Positions 1 through 13,557 of a stretch of 60,000 nucleotides of DNA are shown here, in pieces. The position numbers were made by a program, and so were the translations under genes. How positions within the stretch are numbered: the first letter of the stretch is position 1; each line of letters opens with the position of its first letter. Below the pieces are notes generated by a model, which did not search any database, was not told the origin of the DNA, and saw nothing but the letters and a program-made list of their open reading frames with translations. Origin of the DNA: Chrysomallon squamiferum (taxonomy: Eukaryota; Mollusca; Gastropoda; Neomphalida; Peltospiridae); contig CM022673.1 in assembly GCA_012295275.1 (NCBI GenBank), forward strand, positions 29,275,136-29,335,135. Direction: 5' to 3'.

Positions 1-950
1 TAAGTATACATTTTAAGCAGTTGACCAAACGAATGTTCTTTATGTTAACGCGATGATGCAGGGGGTTACAGTTATTACGAAGTGAATATTACGTCATCAA
101 AAAGTTCATTAAATTTATTTTGTATTGATTTATTCTGTGTTTTGTACCACGACAAATTTCTTGCACAACAGTCGTACATTTTATACAAAACCGAAGGCCA
201 TCTCATGTTGGTTTGAAACATACATTAACTGATTGTGTCATGCTTTAGTTTATTGCTAGTTTAACACATTAGCGCGAAAAACGAAACAATAATAAAATTA
301 TAAATTTATTTTTGAAAATCCAAAAACAGGTTTTGTTAATGTGCATGATTTTAGAAATCAATGAACAATAAATGCTGGGATTTGAAATAAAAAACGAAAA
401 AAAAAAAAGAGAAAGAAAAACGAAAAAAAAAAGTCGAAGGAATGAAAATAAATAACTAACGAACAAAGCAGTTGTTCATTTACAGAGAATAAAGTCTGAC
501 AGTTCGAGATCAGGAATCATGATAAATCTGAAAACAGTGGAAATGATAAATTGCATCTGGAAACTCGGTAGACATGCATTGTTTGGAAATGTCTGTTTTT
601 ATATCTGATGATGTTTACAGCTTATAAAATAATATTTAATTACTACACATTTAAGTTCGAAGTATCAAGTGCAAAAAAAACTAAAACTAAAAAAAAAAAA
701 CATTTTAAATTAAAAAAAAGAGAAAAGAAATAAAATGTATACAAATGGTTGATGAAAAAACATTATTATAAAATATTTTACAATTTATCTCACTACCAGC
801 GTAATCGTGTCATGCTGTAATATTTTAGTCAGGATTTTACGACTCTGACACATTTTAGATGATTTATTAAATAATTGTTGTTTTGTGTGTGTTATTCCTT
901 TTTTTTTTTTTTTTGTTTAATAGTTCTGTCCTCACTGTGTACGGGTAAGT

Positions 951-1065
951 AGTATGTATGTATGTATGTATGTATGTATCTATGTATGTATATATGTATC
1001 TATGTATGTATGTATGTATGTATATATGTATCTATGTATGTATATATGCATGTATTATATATTTA
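951..1065. repeat. (TATG)n microsatellite, imperfect
   Basis: The tetranucleotide TATG/TATC repeats with a few interruptions. It is followed by TA/TG-rich DNA to about 1145. The ORF across it encodes only a Met-Tyr-Val-Cys repeat and is not a gene. Confidence 0.9.
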
Positions 1066-2570
1066 TATGTGTGTGTTGTATATGTCTGTATATATGAATG
1101 TACCTATATATGTGTTTGTATACATATATATAATATATATATAAAATCACAGAAAACATTAGAGGATATGTATGATTGTGTGTATTACTATTTAAAAGTA
1201 TTTCAAAGAGAGAAAGAAAGAATGTGTATGCGTTTGTTTGACGAATTTAAAGAACATTACCATACGTATATAATATTTCCACACAAACACATACATAATG
1301 TGTGTGTGTCTGTCTGTGTATGTGTGAGTGTGTGTGTGTGTGTTTGAAATAATTATCTTAGTTAAGCCCTAACGTTAATTAAAGAGGCTATGAACCGGTT
1401 TACGAGAGGGGAGACTGGGGGCTGGTGTATCACTGAGTCGCAATGAAACGAGTCTAGTCTCGGTGTTTATGGCGATCATACGACTCAGCCAGATTGTTTC
1501 TGTAGTCGGCTCCAGCAGAGATTTCTCGTGGATATTATTAATTTTTCTCTCTCTTTCTCTCTCCCGTGTGCACTGATGCGCTATCAGGAAGGGGCAGTAA
1601 TTTGGACAGAATTAACCGAAATGTTTATATAAGCGTATCGAACTGCTAAAAATAAAACATAGATAAGAATTATTTCTCGACCGGTGTATTCTCAACAGAA
1701 ATTCCTTTGTCGTGGACGCGTCAGAATTATTAAACGGATTATTAAAAAACTGAGGAAAGAAATATATCGAACAACAAAGTCGATGCATGTCTTTGCCGAA
1801 ATTATTTTGGATAGCTTATAAAATCTAGTTTTGAGTCCTCTCACCTTTGTTAATTTTTTAATATATTAATTAATGTTCACCTACATAAGCTATTCTTCAA
1901 GTCATAATCGTTTGAATATTCTGGAGAAAACAATAGCCAAGAACAAAAGACATGGAACTCTGTTTTACAATAACTTACTAGTAGATATAGATAGAGCTAT
2001 GGCAGATTGAACAGTCTTTACCAGAATATCCATTACAGATATGCTGCAAAGATTCAGAACTTGAATATAATAACTGAAGATTAAAACAAAACAACAACTG
2101 AATAAGGATATTATGAGTATATGTCATTGGTGTCGATCGTATTCTATCATTAATTTAATAGCCTTCCGAACAAGCACAGTTGTATTTTTTTCTTATTTTT
2201 TTCCCTATTGTTGTTGAGGCTGTTTTATTGCGTACATTTTGCATGCACGCGGCCATCTACTCGCAGACTTCATAGCTAGCGATAAATTATGTAGTGTCGA
2301 TTGTGGGCAATTATCCGCTTGCTGTTCGGAGAAATGATTCCCCCATTTATTTAACGTCCACATCAAAGTGCGGAGACGCGAGTGCTGAGCCATTATTTCA
2401 GAGTCATTGCGAATCGGAAGCAGTTGCTAAACATAATGCACTGATAACATCAGACGAGTTTCAAACGTGTGAATTTTCTATTAACACCGAGAGTCAAAGA
2501 GACGTTCAAAACGTGTGTCCCAGTTTACTGCGACCTCGTTAGGCTTTGCTGGGGGAAATGGTTTGTCGTC

Positions 2571-2775
2571 GTAATCATTGTCGTTGTTGTCGTTGTCGTC
2601 GTTATTAACATCGTAATTAATATCATCATTATGACAGTCGTAAATTGTCAGCATTACATCATCATCATTATTATTGCTGTAGTTGTTGTTGTTGTTGCTG
2701 CTGCTACTGTTGTTGTTGTTGCTGTTGCTGTTGCTGTTGATGTTGTTCGTGTTGTTATCATCATCATCATAATTG
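2571..2775. repeat. GTT/GTC/GCT trinucleotide tract
   Basis: An imperfect triplet repeat made mainly of GTT, GTC, GCT and ATC units. It keeps a frame open as poly-Val/Ile/Ala, which explains the long ORF here without a gene. Confidence 0.85.
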
Positions 2776-3295
2776 TCGGTAGTTGTAGATATAATTCTGG
2801 AGGAGAATAGTTGAAATAGCGCAGTCGTAGCTGTTGTAATAGCGACAGTAAATGGAAAGGGCAGTAGTAGCAGCCGTAGTTATAATAATTATATTAGTAG
2901 TACCAGTGTTATACGAAATGTATAGCAGTTTCACTGGTAGGAGTATAAAACTTCCGATACCAGAGTATCCTGTGTAATACCCAGTTCCTTCTAGCTGAAT
3001 TCACAAAACAATTCTATATTTATATTTATTTTTAACCATAACAAACAAATCAATACTGATGTATTTTATGTCCTCTTCCCTGCAAAATAATAAAAAAATG
3101 AAAAAATGAAAAAAAAAAAAAAAAAAGTAATAAAACGACGCTTATAAATCAGTTACTTGATACCGGCTGTAATCTAAATAATTACATTTGCCGCATCAGA
3201 GTTTTTTTTGTTTTTTTTCTAAACCACATGTCACAGTAACCACTTCATTAAAACATGTTCTACTGTTACCATTAATGCTATAACCACCAGTACGA

Positions 3296-3748
3296 GTACT
3301 ACTATTTATTTTACTATGATTACTTCAACTACTGTTACAGCTACAACTACTACTACTACACACATTGCTGCGGTTGTGATGATTTGTGTCGTTTCTGCTC
3401 CTGAACCTACTGTTACCACTAACGTAAGTGTTTTTACTACTAGTACCACTACTACTACTAACATTACTAGTACTACCACTACTACTATTACTACTAACAT
3501 TACTACTACTACTATTACTATAACCACTACCACTGCTTCTATTACCACTACTATTACTAATTATTATTACTAGAAAAGTTACTACTACTAGAATTAGAAC
3601 TATCACTGGTACGACTTTTACTACTACTGTTACTACTACTACTACTAGTATTAGTACTACAACCGCTATTGCTGCTATTACTATTACTGCTATTGTTATT
3701 ATAATTTTATTATAATTATTATTACTATTACTATTATTATTATTGTCG

Positions 3749-3788
<40 letters not shown>

Positions 3789-3800
3789 TCCTACTACTAT
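3296..3800. repeat. ACT/TTA trinucleotide repeat cluster
   Basis: About 500 bp of imperfect ACT (AGT) triplets that change to TTA/ATT triplets toward the right end. Open frames on both strands are triplet artefacts (poly-Thr, poly-Val, poly-Ser/Asn). Confidence 0.9.
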
Positions 3801-5439
3801 TGCTTTTATTATCATTCTATTATTGTCACTATTATTAACATTCAGAGATTACTCGTTAATCTTAATTTTAATACGGTTATAACAAACCTTTGCTTCCCTT
3901 ATCCCTTTTTATCGATTGCACGCACCATTTGGCCACGCCAAACCGTCGCACTCACATCGTTAACTAGCGACACAACGCCCGTCAGGTAGATGACGTCGGG
4001 CACTCGCGAGGCTTATGGTTGGAATCATCAATAATTCATACGTCCCCGTAATGACTTGGCTTTCTTATTTTTAATACGCATTGCATATTTCCCCCATTAC
4101 AGGGCCGTATAAATCAGAGAGATTCATATTTTCGAATCTGAAGCATTACTCCAGAGGAAATTGAGTCAGCGAATATAAGGACTGTTCTGCGATAACCTCT
4201 TTGAAGATGTCTTTATTATGAGAATTTATGTTCTGATCTAAATGTAAGTTAATATTTACGGCCTGGTTACATAGAAATTAGCCGCGGTGATGGTTAAAAT
4301 GGAGCGTATGTTTATAAACATTGGACTAGTCAAACCGTAACGATAGTGATGTATTTTAACTGATTCAGTACACAAAGCAAGAATATCCAAATTTAATAAG
4401 AAAGCAGTTTTACATCCTGTTTTTGATTCTTAAGTTAATAATAAAATGTCATAACAATTTTTGATAGAAATCCATATTAACCATGATGAAAAACAAAAAT
4501 TAATCTGTATCAAGTTAAACTATTTCATAACACCACAGAATACTATACCATCGCATTAATTAGGCAGTAGTTTTGCTACATCAGATAAACTGTATCACAT
4601 TATTCTACACACCAGAGAATATCAGATTATACAAGAAGCAGCATCATACATATAAATAATGAAGTAATAAAATAGGAAACGATCCGAGATGCAGAGAATG
4701 TCTCTCATTTCCATAAATGTGATCAACTTCCTCACACTTACGTCGTTCTCGGATTGCACAACGACGTCTTCAACAAGGAAGCGAGAGAACGAAGACAGGG
4801 TCATGGCAACTTTGTGTGGATTAGCATCCATCAAGGTCACTTACAGCATCGCAGAGAGAAGGACCAGCAAAGTGCTTCTTAAGCTCGTATTTATCTTGAC
4901 TAACGTAACGAGACGACAGATCTAACGTTACATGATAAAAGAGATGAGTCTGAGCAGACCTCATCTTAGACGTGTTTAGAAAATCTGTGTGAAAAAATAG
5001 ATGAGGTCGGAAACTCGGCTTATGTCATGGGCAAGACCTACTGACCATTTCACTCTCAGTTTGGAAACAACATTCTGTAATGCCCAGTTTTAGTCTTGGG
5101 TTTGGCTCCAGAATGAATGAATGTTTGACAAATCCTCACATCAAACAAAAAGAAAACTTGTTTAGTTTTTGAGTGTGGAACAGTGGTGAGTATATAAATG
5201 ATATCAAAGACAGAAATTTTGAGATTTGGGGTCGAGAAGGAACCAGATGATCAATAAATACATATCAGTGATCAGGTTTTAAATAATATTGGAGACTAAT
5301 TTTAATTTTTTACTATAAAATAACTGAGACTATGGAATTTGCTTTCAAAAATGTAAAATAGCTGAAAAATTAAAATTCTGTTTATTGATTTCTGATTGCT
5401 ATTTCATTTCTTTTCTTCTTTTCTTATTATGGTTTTATT

Positions 5440-5493
5440 TTTATTTTTTATTTTATTTTATTTTATTTTATTTTATTTTATTTTATTTTAGTT
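5440..5493. repeat. (TTTTA)n pentanucleotide microsatellite
   Basis: A run of about nine near-perfect TTTTA units preceded by T-rich DNA. Confidence 0.9.
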
Positions 5494-7788
5494 TTGAGAA
5501 ATAGTTTTGGTTACGCTAGTGAACGCTGTGGAGTAAAAGACTAATCAAGTAGGGATCTGCGACTGAAAGCGCTGAGTGCTGTTTCTTTGTTTGCTCTGGC
5601 AACACACGCAACCGCGTCCTTGGCAAAGTGTCGGATCGTGGTGATTCAGTCCTCTAACACCCGGCAATTACTGGAGCAATATCCGCGTCCTTGCTAACTC
5701 GTTCTCCTCTCACAGCCTGACCTTCGGCTTGAGCTCTTCACATAGTAATGCGTCGATAATCGCCTTTATATTGCGTTGTCTACATATTTCATTTGCATAT
5801 CTGCGTTTACACAAACACTGCGGTTTGGCTGTGTCCATTTGGTTACTTATTGGCTATAAATAGCTGATCCCATTATAATTTGTCGTGCACAGTAATTCCA
5901 GACAAAATTGGATTTGTCCACTGAATGTCGAGTTTCCTCAAGGAGCGAGTCGATTTGTGTCATGGCGGGGGTTTGTTTAAAACTCACGTGCAGAGTGGCG
6001 CATAACGCTAACACTACACGATGTTGTCCAAATATTCTTCAGTTCACTTCATTCGTTTATTTTCCCAATTGGGCTCTTTACTGTAATTTATTTTATTTAA
6101 AACAAGAAACAATTTATTGTGAATTTTATCCTCACCAATCAATCATGAGTTGTATAATGATCGAAAAAAATTATTTTTTAAACCCTACATTATTATTAAC
6201 AAAAGTGCATACAGAAACATTCAATTCATTTGTTTTTTTCCCCTTAACTCACAGTCTTCATTTGTTAAAGATAAATAAGAAAATCAATGTCTTGAAGGAC
6301 AGACAAGAACTGATTACTGCAAACATTGCCTGTCTGTGCTGTTATGCAATGTTGTAAAACTCCTAGGAGAAACTATCTCTGCAAATCACGCTGTTCCTTA
6401 GCCGGTTTTGCACTTTAACGTTTGGTACAAACGGTTTGCAGAAATTACTTTCAATCAAAAATATATGCTTCCATCCAGCCAGTAAGTGCAAATGTCTGCT
6501 TTTTAAAGCTTAGTGATATCGATTTTGGTGTTGGCGAGTTTTATGCATTGGTTATAAATGTTATCCCTTATTTTGAATCATTACCGAACCGTGAAAAATT
6601 GGGGAATTTGCTTTTAATTTTAGGCTGCTGTTGTTTATGAGTTGTTCTGAAGGTTTTTTTTAGTTTTTTTATTGTTATTGTTGCTTTTTTTTTCTCTCTC
6701 TCTCTCTCTTTCTCGCTAAAAGCAATGAAAGTCGATTTATAGGTGTCTTCGGCTTTCATTTCATGTCATAATAATCAGAGCACGCCAACTGTGTGTCTTG
6801 TTGATGTAAAGATTTTGGGATTTATTTTCTTTCTTTTTTTTTCTTCTTTTTTTTAATTTTTTTTTCTTTTATTATTATTATCACTATTCTGTTATTTTCA
6901 TTTTATCCCGCACTTTTGTCGATACGTTCTTAGGAGAGAATCTGGACCAATGAAAGGTTTCTGAATTCTCAGATGTCACAAAGAAACATCCGTGGCATTG
7001 ATTAGCAGTCGTTATCAACACTAATTAACTGTTATTCCACGTCGCATTCATAATCTGCAGATAATATCAGATCGCAGATTTGTACCAAAGAAGCGAGGAG
7101 ACATGTTAGACAATTTTCCTTATATACAGGGTCAAATAATCATAATTTAATTTTCGTGAGTAAATAGAACAGATATTCGCAAGAAGGACATATTGACGTC
7201 ATTTTATAATTACTTTACATTTTGATATATCAATAACGTTTTATATTCAATAGCAAAATTGGAATTTGAGAGGAATCTCGAAGATATTTAACGAATTTAC
7301 TACAAGCTTAGCAACGGCATATTTGTGAACAATCGTCTTCAAACAAAATATTTTCATAATGGTACACTGGGTATATCATATTCTTATAAGAGACATAAAG
7401 TAAATATCATACACAATCTATGACAATATTTCTGTTATCAAAGTCTGAGGAAATGAACGTGCCAAAACAACAAAATTCCTTGAAAACAAACATGCTCGAG
7501 AGAAAAAAAATCGAAACTTGAACTAATCCTAAAGAGAAAAGCTTTGTGATATACCGTGTATTAGCTGACAGAAGAATTCTCAAAGCAAACTGACATTTAA
7601 TAAAGACGCACCACGGGATCAAAATACCGAAATGTGTGCACGTTTAACACATTAAATTAGTGAATATGTTTGCGGCTTAATACACTGGCGAGGCTGAAAT
7701 GCGTCAGTTAATTTGGACCATCAGGAAAAGAATCAAAGACAAAACATGAAGACGTCAAAATAACTTTGCATGCCATACAGTTGTTTTA

Positions 7789-8080
7789 CTTGCTTTTAAT
7801 TTTTTTTTTTTTTTCAACTGATTTCTTTTTGCTGTTTTCCAAATTCGTCTACATCTTTTTTAATCTCTTCTTTTCTTCATTCTCTTCTTTTCTTCTTTAT
7901 TTCTCCTTTTCTTCTTCTGCTTTCCTCTCATTCCTGTTCTTCCGCTTTATTTATTTCAAGTTTTTCAGTTTTTATTTATTTATTTATTCTCTTCCCTTCT
8001 TCATTTTTTCTTTTCTTATTCACTTTTTCTTTTTATTTCTACCTGTTATTCTTTCTCTTCTTCTTCTATTTTTGTTCATC
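7789..8080. repeat. Polypyrimidine (T/C-rich) tract
   Basis: Almost 300 bases consist mostly of T with TTC and TCT units on the plus strand. The ORF over it encodes a Phe/Leu/Ser-rich product typical of such tracts. Confidence 0.85.
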
Positions 8081-8245
8081 GTGTCCCTCTTCACTAAATT
8101 TAGTGACCGAGGATACTGAATTCTGTTGAAAATCCTTCGAGATACAACAACGGAAAGTCAATTATGAATTTGTCACAGATTTGATTTAGTTCGGTATTCT
8201 TACATTTACACTGCACTATGGTGGTTGTCTAGTTATGTCTAAAGG

Positions 8246-8246
<1 letters not shown>

Positions 8247-8308
<62 letters not shown>

Positions 8309-8462
8309 GTTGTTGTTGTTGTCGTTGTTCGTCTTCTTCTTATTATTACTGTTGTTGTTGTTGTTACAAAATTATTTTACTACTACTACAGCTACTATCA
8401 CTACTACTATTACTACTGTTACTACCATTATTATTACTATTACAATTTACTACTACTACTAC

Positions 8463-8503
<41 letters not shown>
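8247..8503. repeat. (TTA)n / mixed triplet repeat
   Basis: A long TTA run (about 8250-8307) is followed by GTT, ACT and again TTA triplets. It lies only ~130 bp from a long GA tract, so 8247-8764 is an almost continuous low-complexity block. Confidence 0.9.
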
Positions 8504-8506
<3 letters not shown>

Positions 8507-8633
8507 TTTCAGATTTTCAGATGATCATGAAGAAATATTCAACAAAAGTATGGTATGTATTTTATATCTCCTGGTTTAAATTTTTGCTGTCATTAAATTC
8601 TTGGTATATTGTTTCTTCTTCATATATGTATGT

Positions 8634-8768
<135 letters not shown>

Positions 8769-9589
8769 AAAGTACAAGTGGAAGAGAAAAAAACTTCTTG
8801 TCACAGCAATTGTATGTCTACAACAAACAACCAATTATTTTTTCTTGGTTGTCTCAAACCGTTTTTTTTTTTTTCATTCAGTCTTTATGTACTTTGCCAC
8901 TTCTCAGAACGTTGTCTGTTTGTAACAGTTTGTGTTGGAAAGTTGTCGAATATCGTCTTAGAAAAAAAAATTCTGTCTGCAACGCATCCTTCCGTAATCA
9001 CCTATCGATTCACTGGAGGTCGTCGATACATATTTCGGACTGTATGACTTGCCGTCGCACAAATTGGTGCCCGCTTCTCCTGATTTCCCGACTACGCATG
9101 CTTGATTTAGTGCAGTAAGTAGCTATTATTGGCGGCGCTGAAGAATCCCTATTCTAAGAAAGCGGCATATGTTTAGATCGAAACTGACGGTAATCGCGCA
9201 ATATACTTCGGGATTAGATTAGGTCCAAAGTAGCAGTAGGCGGTCGGCGTTTTAGGTCCTTCCTATAGCGACCGTAATGCTATAAAGGAGATTAAAGTGG
9301 CAACGACATTGTCACCACCGTAGACGTTAGAGCACTAAAACGTGACGTCACTGCGCTGATGGAAAGAAAACGTGAGTGACAAGGACGGAAACAAGGCGAA
9401 TGGTATTAGTACGCCGACTGGGAGAGAAACAAAAACAAGTCGAATGACATTAGCAAGCTGTTTCCAGTGACATTTATACGTACTCTCGTCGAGTAAACTC
9501 TGTTAGAGGCGCGGGACCAGCATTAGGACGCTAATACTGGCAAATGTTTTCTTTTAAAGATGTTTTGTCACATATCGGTGGTGCAGTGT

Positions 9590-9650
9590 TTTCCACAGAC
9601 AGCAACGTCTCAACTGTTAGCTACTGAACCGCCCGACCGAATTAGCCTTT
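9590..9650 (-). mobile_element. Possible SINE A-box remnant
   Basis: The reverse complement of 9621-9631 reads CGGTTCAGTAG, followed by CTAACAG, resembling a Pol III A box and D-arm. The 3' half is not recognisable. A short repeat (AAATGTTT...TTTTAAAGATGTTTTG) occurs on both sides, near 9541 and 9697. This is weak support for an old insertion. Confidence 0.25.
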
Positions 9651-9872
9651 AAGCTTAGATGTTTTCAGCTTATTATTAACACCACCAATATTCGGAAATG
9701 TTTATTTTAAAGATGTTTTGAGGGATCTCTTTTTAATCCACAGGCACCGACATCTGAAATATTTCAGGTGCTGAAAGGTGCGATAGTATAAGTCATGAAG
9801 CTTAGATATTTGTACCCTATATTCAGAGACTCGTACTTGAAAATGTCTGAAATGTGTATAGATTTATTCCAG

Positions 9873-10172
9873 ACACTAGTATTTGAATGTAATATAAAGT
9901 AAATATAAACATGTTCAATAGTATTATCTTTTAAAAAACTTTCTTTTAGTTTGTACTTTCTTTCTGCAACTCTAAAAAACGATAAGGTGCCTTTAATCAA
10001 TAATTCAGAAATATTTTAATATATATATACACACACACATACATACACATGTAAACACATACACACATATACACATGTACACACATATACACTAGTATTT
10101 GAATATAATATAATATAATTATAAACATATTCAGTGATATTATCTTTTGAGAATCTTTCTTTTAGTTTGTAT
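9873..10172. repeat. Direct duplication of ~85 bp
   Basis: The segments 9873-9957 and 10089-10172 begin with the same ACACTAGTATTTGAAT and stay alignable to a shared TTTCTTTTAGTTTGTA near the end. A CA/TA-rich microsatellite (about 10018-10090) lies between them. They look like a diverged direct repeat. Confidence 0.75.
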
Positions 10173-10419
10173 TAAAACCCTATTAGTAAGAAATGTTGCT
10201 TTGTAGATGTTGAGAAACTTATTTCTATGGAATTTATTCCTTAAGTATGTCGAGATACTAATTAATTTTGAGACGGAAATATGCAGTCTAATACTGCTTC
10301 AAAAGAGTATAATGATCTGGGTAGGAGTGAATAGGTATTAGGGTTAGTAATAATAGAAATTATCTATATTATATGTAGTTATTCTGTTATAATCACCATA
10401 AATCTGAAAAAAAGGATTT

Positions 10420-10422
<3 letters not shown>

Positions 10423-10489
<67 letters not shown>
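10423..10489. repeat. (TC)n microsatellite
   Basis: A pure TC run of about 33 units, followed within 30 bp by a TA/CATA tract at about 10519-10572. Confidence 0.95.
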
Positions 10490-10491
<2 letters not shown>

Positions 10492-11244
10492 ATCACTATC
10501 TCTCTCAAACTCTGTATCTCTGTATATATATATATATACATACATATATATATATACATACATATATATATGTATGTGTGTCTGTTTGTGCGAGTATGAT
10601 ATGAATGTATGTATTTATGTATGTATGAATATAAAATGTGCGTATGTTAACAGACATTGTTAGCGATCTTTTATTATATTTTTGAAATTGTAACTTACAT
10701 ATTTTTAATAAAATTAAATATAAGACGCTGTTTGAAACAAAACTTCAGATATTGTTTTCCTGTGTAATTATTGCACTGTTCTCACATTACCCCAGACACG
10801 ACAGGATGATGCTATAATGTGAAAGTTTCTAGACGGTGTCGCTAGCCACTGATTCCTTAAAAAGACGCCAAACGATTCCCAGAGATTCTTTTCATACGGA
10901 ATTTCAGAAATAACTCGTTACATATCAATCAAAGTGAAATATTAATTATCTTTATTAATCTGCTCTTCATCTGATTCTCGCACATTTGAAATCTCAGATG
11001 CAAATGGATAGTTAATAGTTAATAGATCTGAACAGTATTGATCGATGTGGTTTTTATTTTTTATTTTTTATTTTTTTTTCGTCATACATTCGCCCATTTT
11101 ATAGACATTGATGCGGTTGGACATTTTGCAGATCTCCAATATCTTTTCAATAATTGAATGTAGTCTACGATGTAATGTGTTTTAAGGACACCAAAAACAG
11201 TGTTTTAGATTTCTAAAATATAGTCCACTGAATCCTTAAATTTA

Positions 11245-11400
11245 ATTATTTTTATTTTATTTATTTATTTGTTTATTTGTTTGTTTGTTTGTTCGTTCGT
11301 TTATTTTTTGTTTTATTTAATTTATTTATTTATTTTATTTTTATTTTTTACTTTTTATTTTCTTATATTAATTTTTGTTTGTTTGTTTGGGAGGGTGTAT
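11245..11400. repeat. TTTA/TTTG tetranucleotide-rich tract
   Basis: Mixed TTTA and TTTG units interrupted by T-rich sequence. A frame encoding Phe/Leu/Ile is a by-product. Confidence 0.8.
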
Positions 11401-12852
11401 TTGTTTAAAAAAAAAATACTGAATCATACGAAAAGTAAATTCAGACTGTTGTATTCAAATTTATTATCAAAAATGATTTCACTTTCTGTTTCACATGATC
11501 ATCTATATCTTCTGAAAGGAAAGTGAATTTCATAGTTTCTCAAACGACGTTTGGATGATGACGATGATGATGATGATGACGATGATGATAATGACAATAA
11601 AAGGACATTAACGAAATTATGAAATTGGTTTTTAATTCATAGTTTTCAGCTTATGTAGTGATATTTTATTTGTTTTATTGATAACAGTACATAAGAAAGT
11701 AACAAAATCACACAAATTCACAAATAACCTAAGTGGACATTCAAAAAAAGCAGAAAACATTAACTTACTTCACAAACTGTATTTTATTTATTTGTTTCTT
11801 ACATTTTAATGCCGAAGTTATAACTTCTAACTGTATCAAAAATGTACAACCACTACTATTACGACAGTTCAACAATTATCACATTATTATTATTTTTAAT
11901 CACTTTCAAATCTTTTTCCCCTTTTGCCCTTTTGCTTTATCCGATACATAACAACAAATCTTCGTGACGTTTACCCAAGTTGCCAATACTGGTGTCACCA
12001 TCTAAATTAACACAGTTTAAAATGTGGATCATATTGTCTGACGCTTGTAACGTCTGTTGTCGTGCTAGGGATTACTGGACATATTAACCTATTGACTGCA
12101 GACGTCATACTTGTATTACCGCAGTCTCGCAGATCACGTGTTACTCAATTCGTGATGGACTTCCCATGCAGACACTCGGTTTCGTTATGTCTCTGTACTT
12201 TTACATAACTGAAAACTGCAACCCGCTCAGAGTGTTACAGCCATCATCACTTGCCATCAGCTTCATCGTCAACATTATCATTATCACAATCACCGTCGTC
12301 GTTGTGGTCGTTATATACCATCATTATCATTACTGATATTAGTACTACTACTGTTGTGATTTTTTTTTTTTTTTTTTTTTTTTATCTTTTCATTTTTGGT
12401 CACATAAAGAGACAGAGATTAGCTACAGAAAAAATTCCATTGTGACTATAAATTCCTGCACATTCTTGTGTTGAGTTATTATCACTGATTGTCATATGTC
12501 TACAGGTTATGTTGCAAAATAGTATTCAAGGCAGAATTCTAAATATGAAGAACCGGTATTGGGATACGAACCTATTTTAGGCTGGATACATTATTGTGAT
12601 GTTACGGTTTACTGATCGTAATACATACAACAAACAACAAAATAAAAAAATAAATAAAATATATATATATATTAAAAAGAATGTATAAGTTTAAAATAAA
12701 TGATAAATGGAAAAAATAACTAACTAAATAAATAAATAAAATAAAATAACACGTCAAATGCTTTGCATAACAGGTATAGTAGACTAAACATTCAAACCAA
12801 TCTGGATGCGCTACAAAATAAATAATAGCGATTCTCCGTCCTCATAACTGTA

Positions 12853-13557
12853 CTTGTGTGTTAGATCATTGATTAGAGAGACGTAAATGTATATTAGTCT
12901 ATGATACGTATTTATTTGTGTGTTAGATGATTGATTAGAGAGAGGTAAATGTATATTAGTCTATGATACGTATGTATGTGTGTGTTAAATGATTGATTAG
13001 AGACAAGTAAATGTATATTAGTCTATGATACGTATGTACTTGTGTGTTAGATGATTGATTGAATAATTGATTAGAGATGAAGTAAATTTGTATATTAAAG
13101 ATTCTATGATACGTATGTCTATGATACGTATGTTTGTGTGTTGAATGATTGATTATACTTGTGTGTTAGATGAAGAGAAGTAAATGTATATTAGTCTATG
13201 ATACGTATTTACTTGTGTGTTAAATGATTGACTAGAGAGAGGTAAATGTATATTAGTCTATGATATGTATTGTGTGTTAAATGATTGACTAGAGACAGGT
13301 AAATGTATATGATACGTAAGTATTTGTGTGTTAAATGATTGATTACAGAGAGGTACATGTATATTAGTCTATGATACGTATTTACTTATTTGTGATGATT
13401 TTAAATGTAATTGATTACGTATGTAGTTAGATGATTGACTAGTGAGAGGTAAATGTATATTAGTCCATGATACGTATGTATGTGTGTGTTAAATGATTGA
13501 CTAGAGACAAGTAAATGTATATTGTTATGATACGTATGTATGTGTGTGTTAAATGAT
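12853..13557. repeat. Minisatellite, ~62-bp unit, about 11 copies
   Basis: Each copy contains TGTGTGTTAGATGATTGATT, then AGAGAGAGGTAAATGTATAT, then a TTAGTCTATGATACGTAT block. The first copies are about 62 bp. Later ones carry deletions (for example around 13261-13330 and 13380-13440). Point changes distinguish nearly all copies. Confidence 0.92.

Noticed and set aside
2469-2810. 113-residue Val-rich open frame
   Set aside because: It is the translation of a GTT/GTC/GCT triplet repeat and has no domain or splice context.
3306-3606. Overlapping Thr-, Val- and Ser/Asn-rich frames on both strands
   Set aside because: All come from one ACT/TTA triplet repeat; open frames in several phases are expected there.
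7766-8119. 117-residue Phe/Leu/Ser-rich frame that looks like membrane protein
   Set aside because: It is a T/C-rich tract read in frame; there are no distinct helices or loops.
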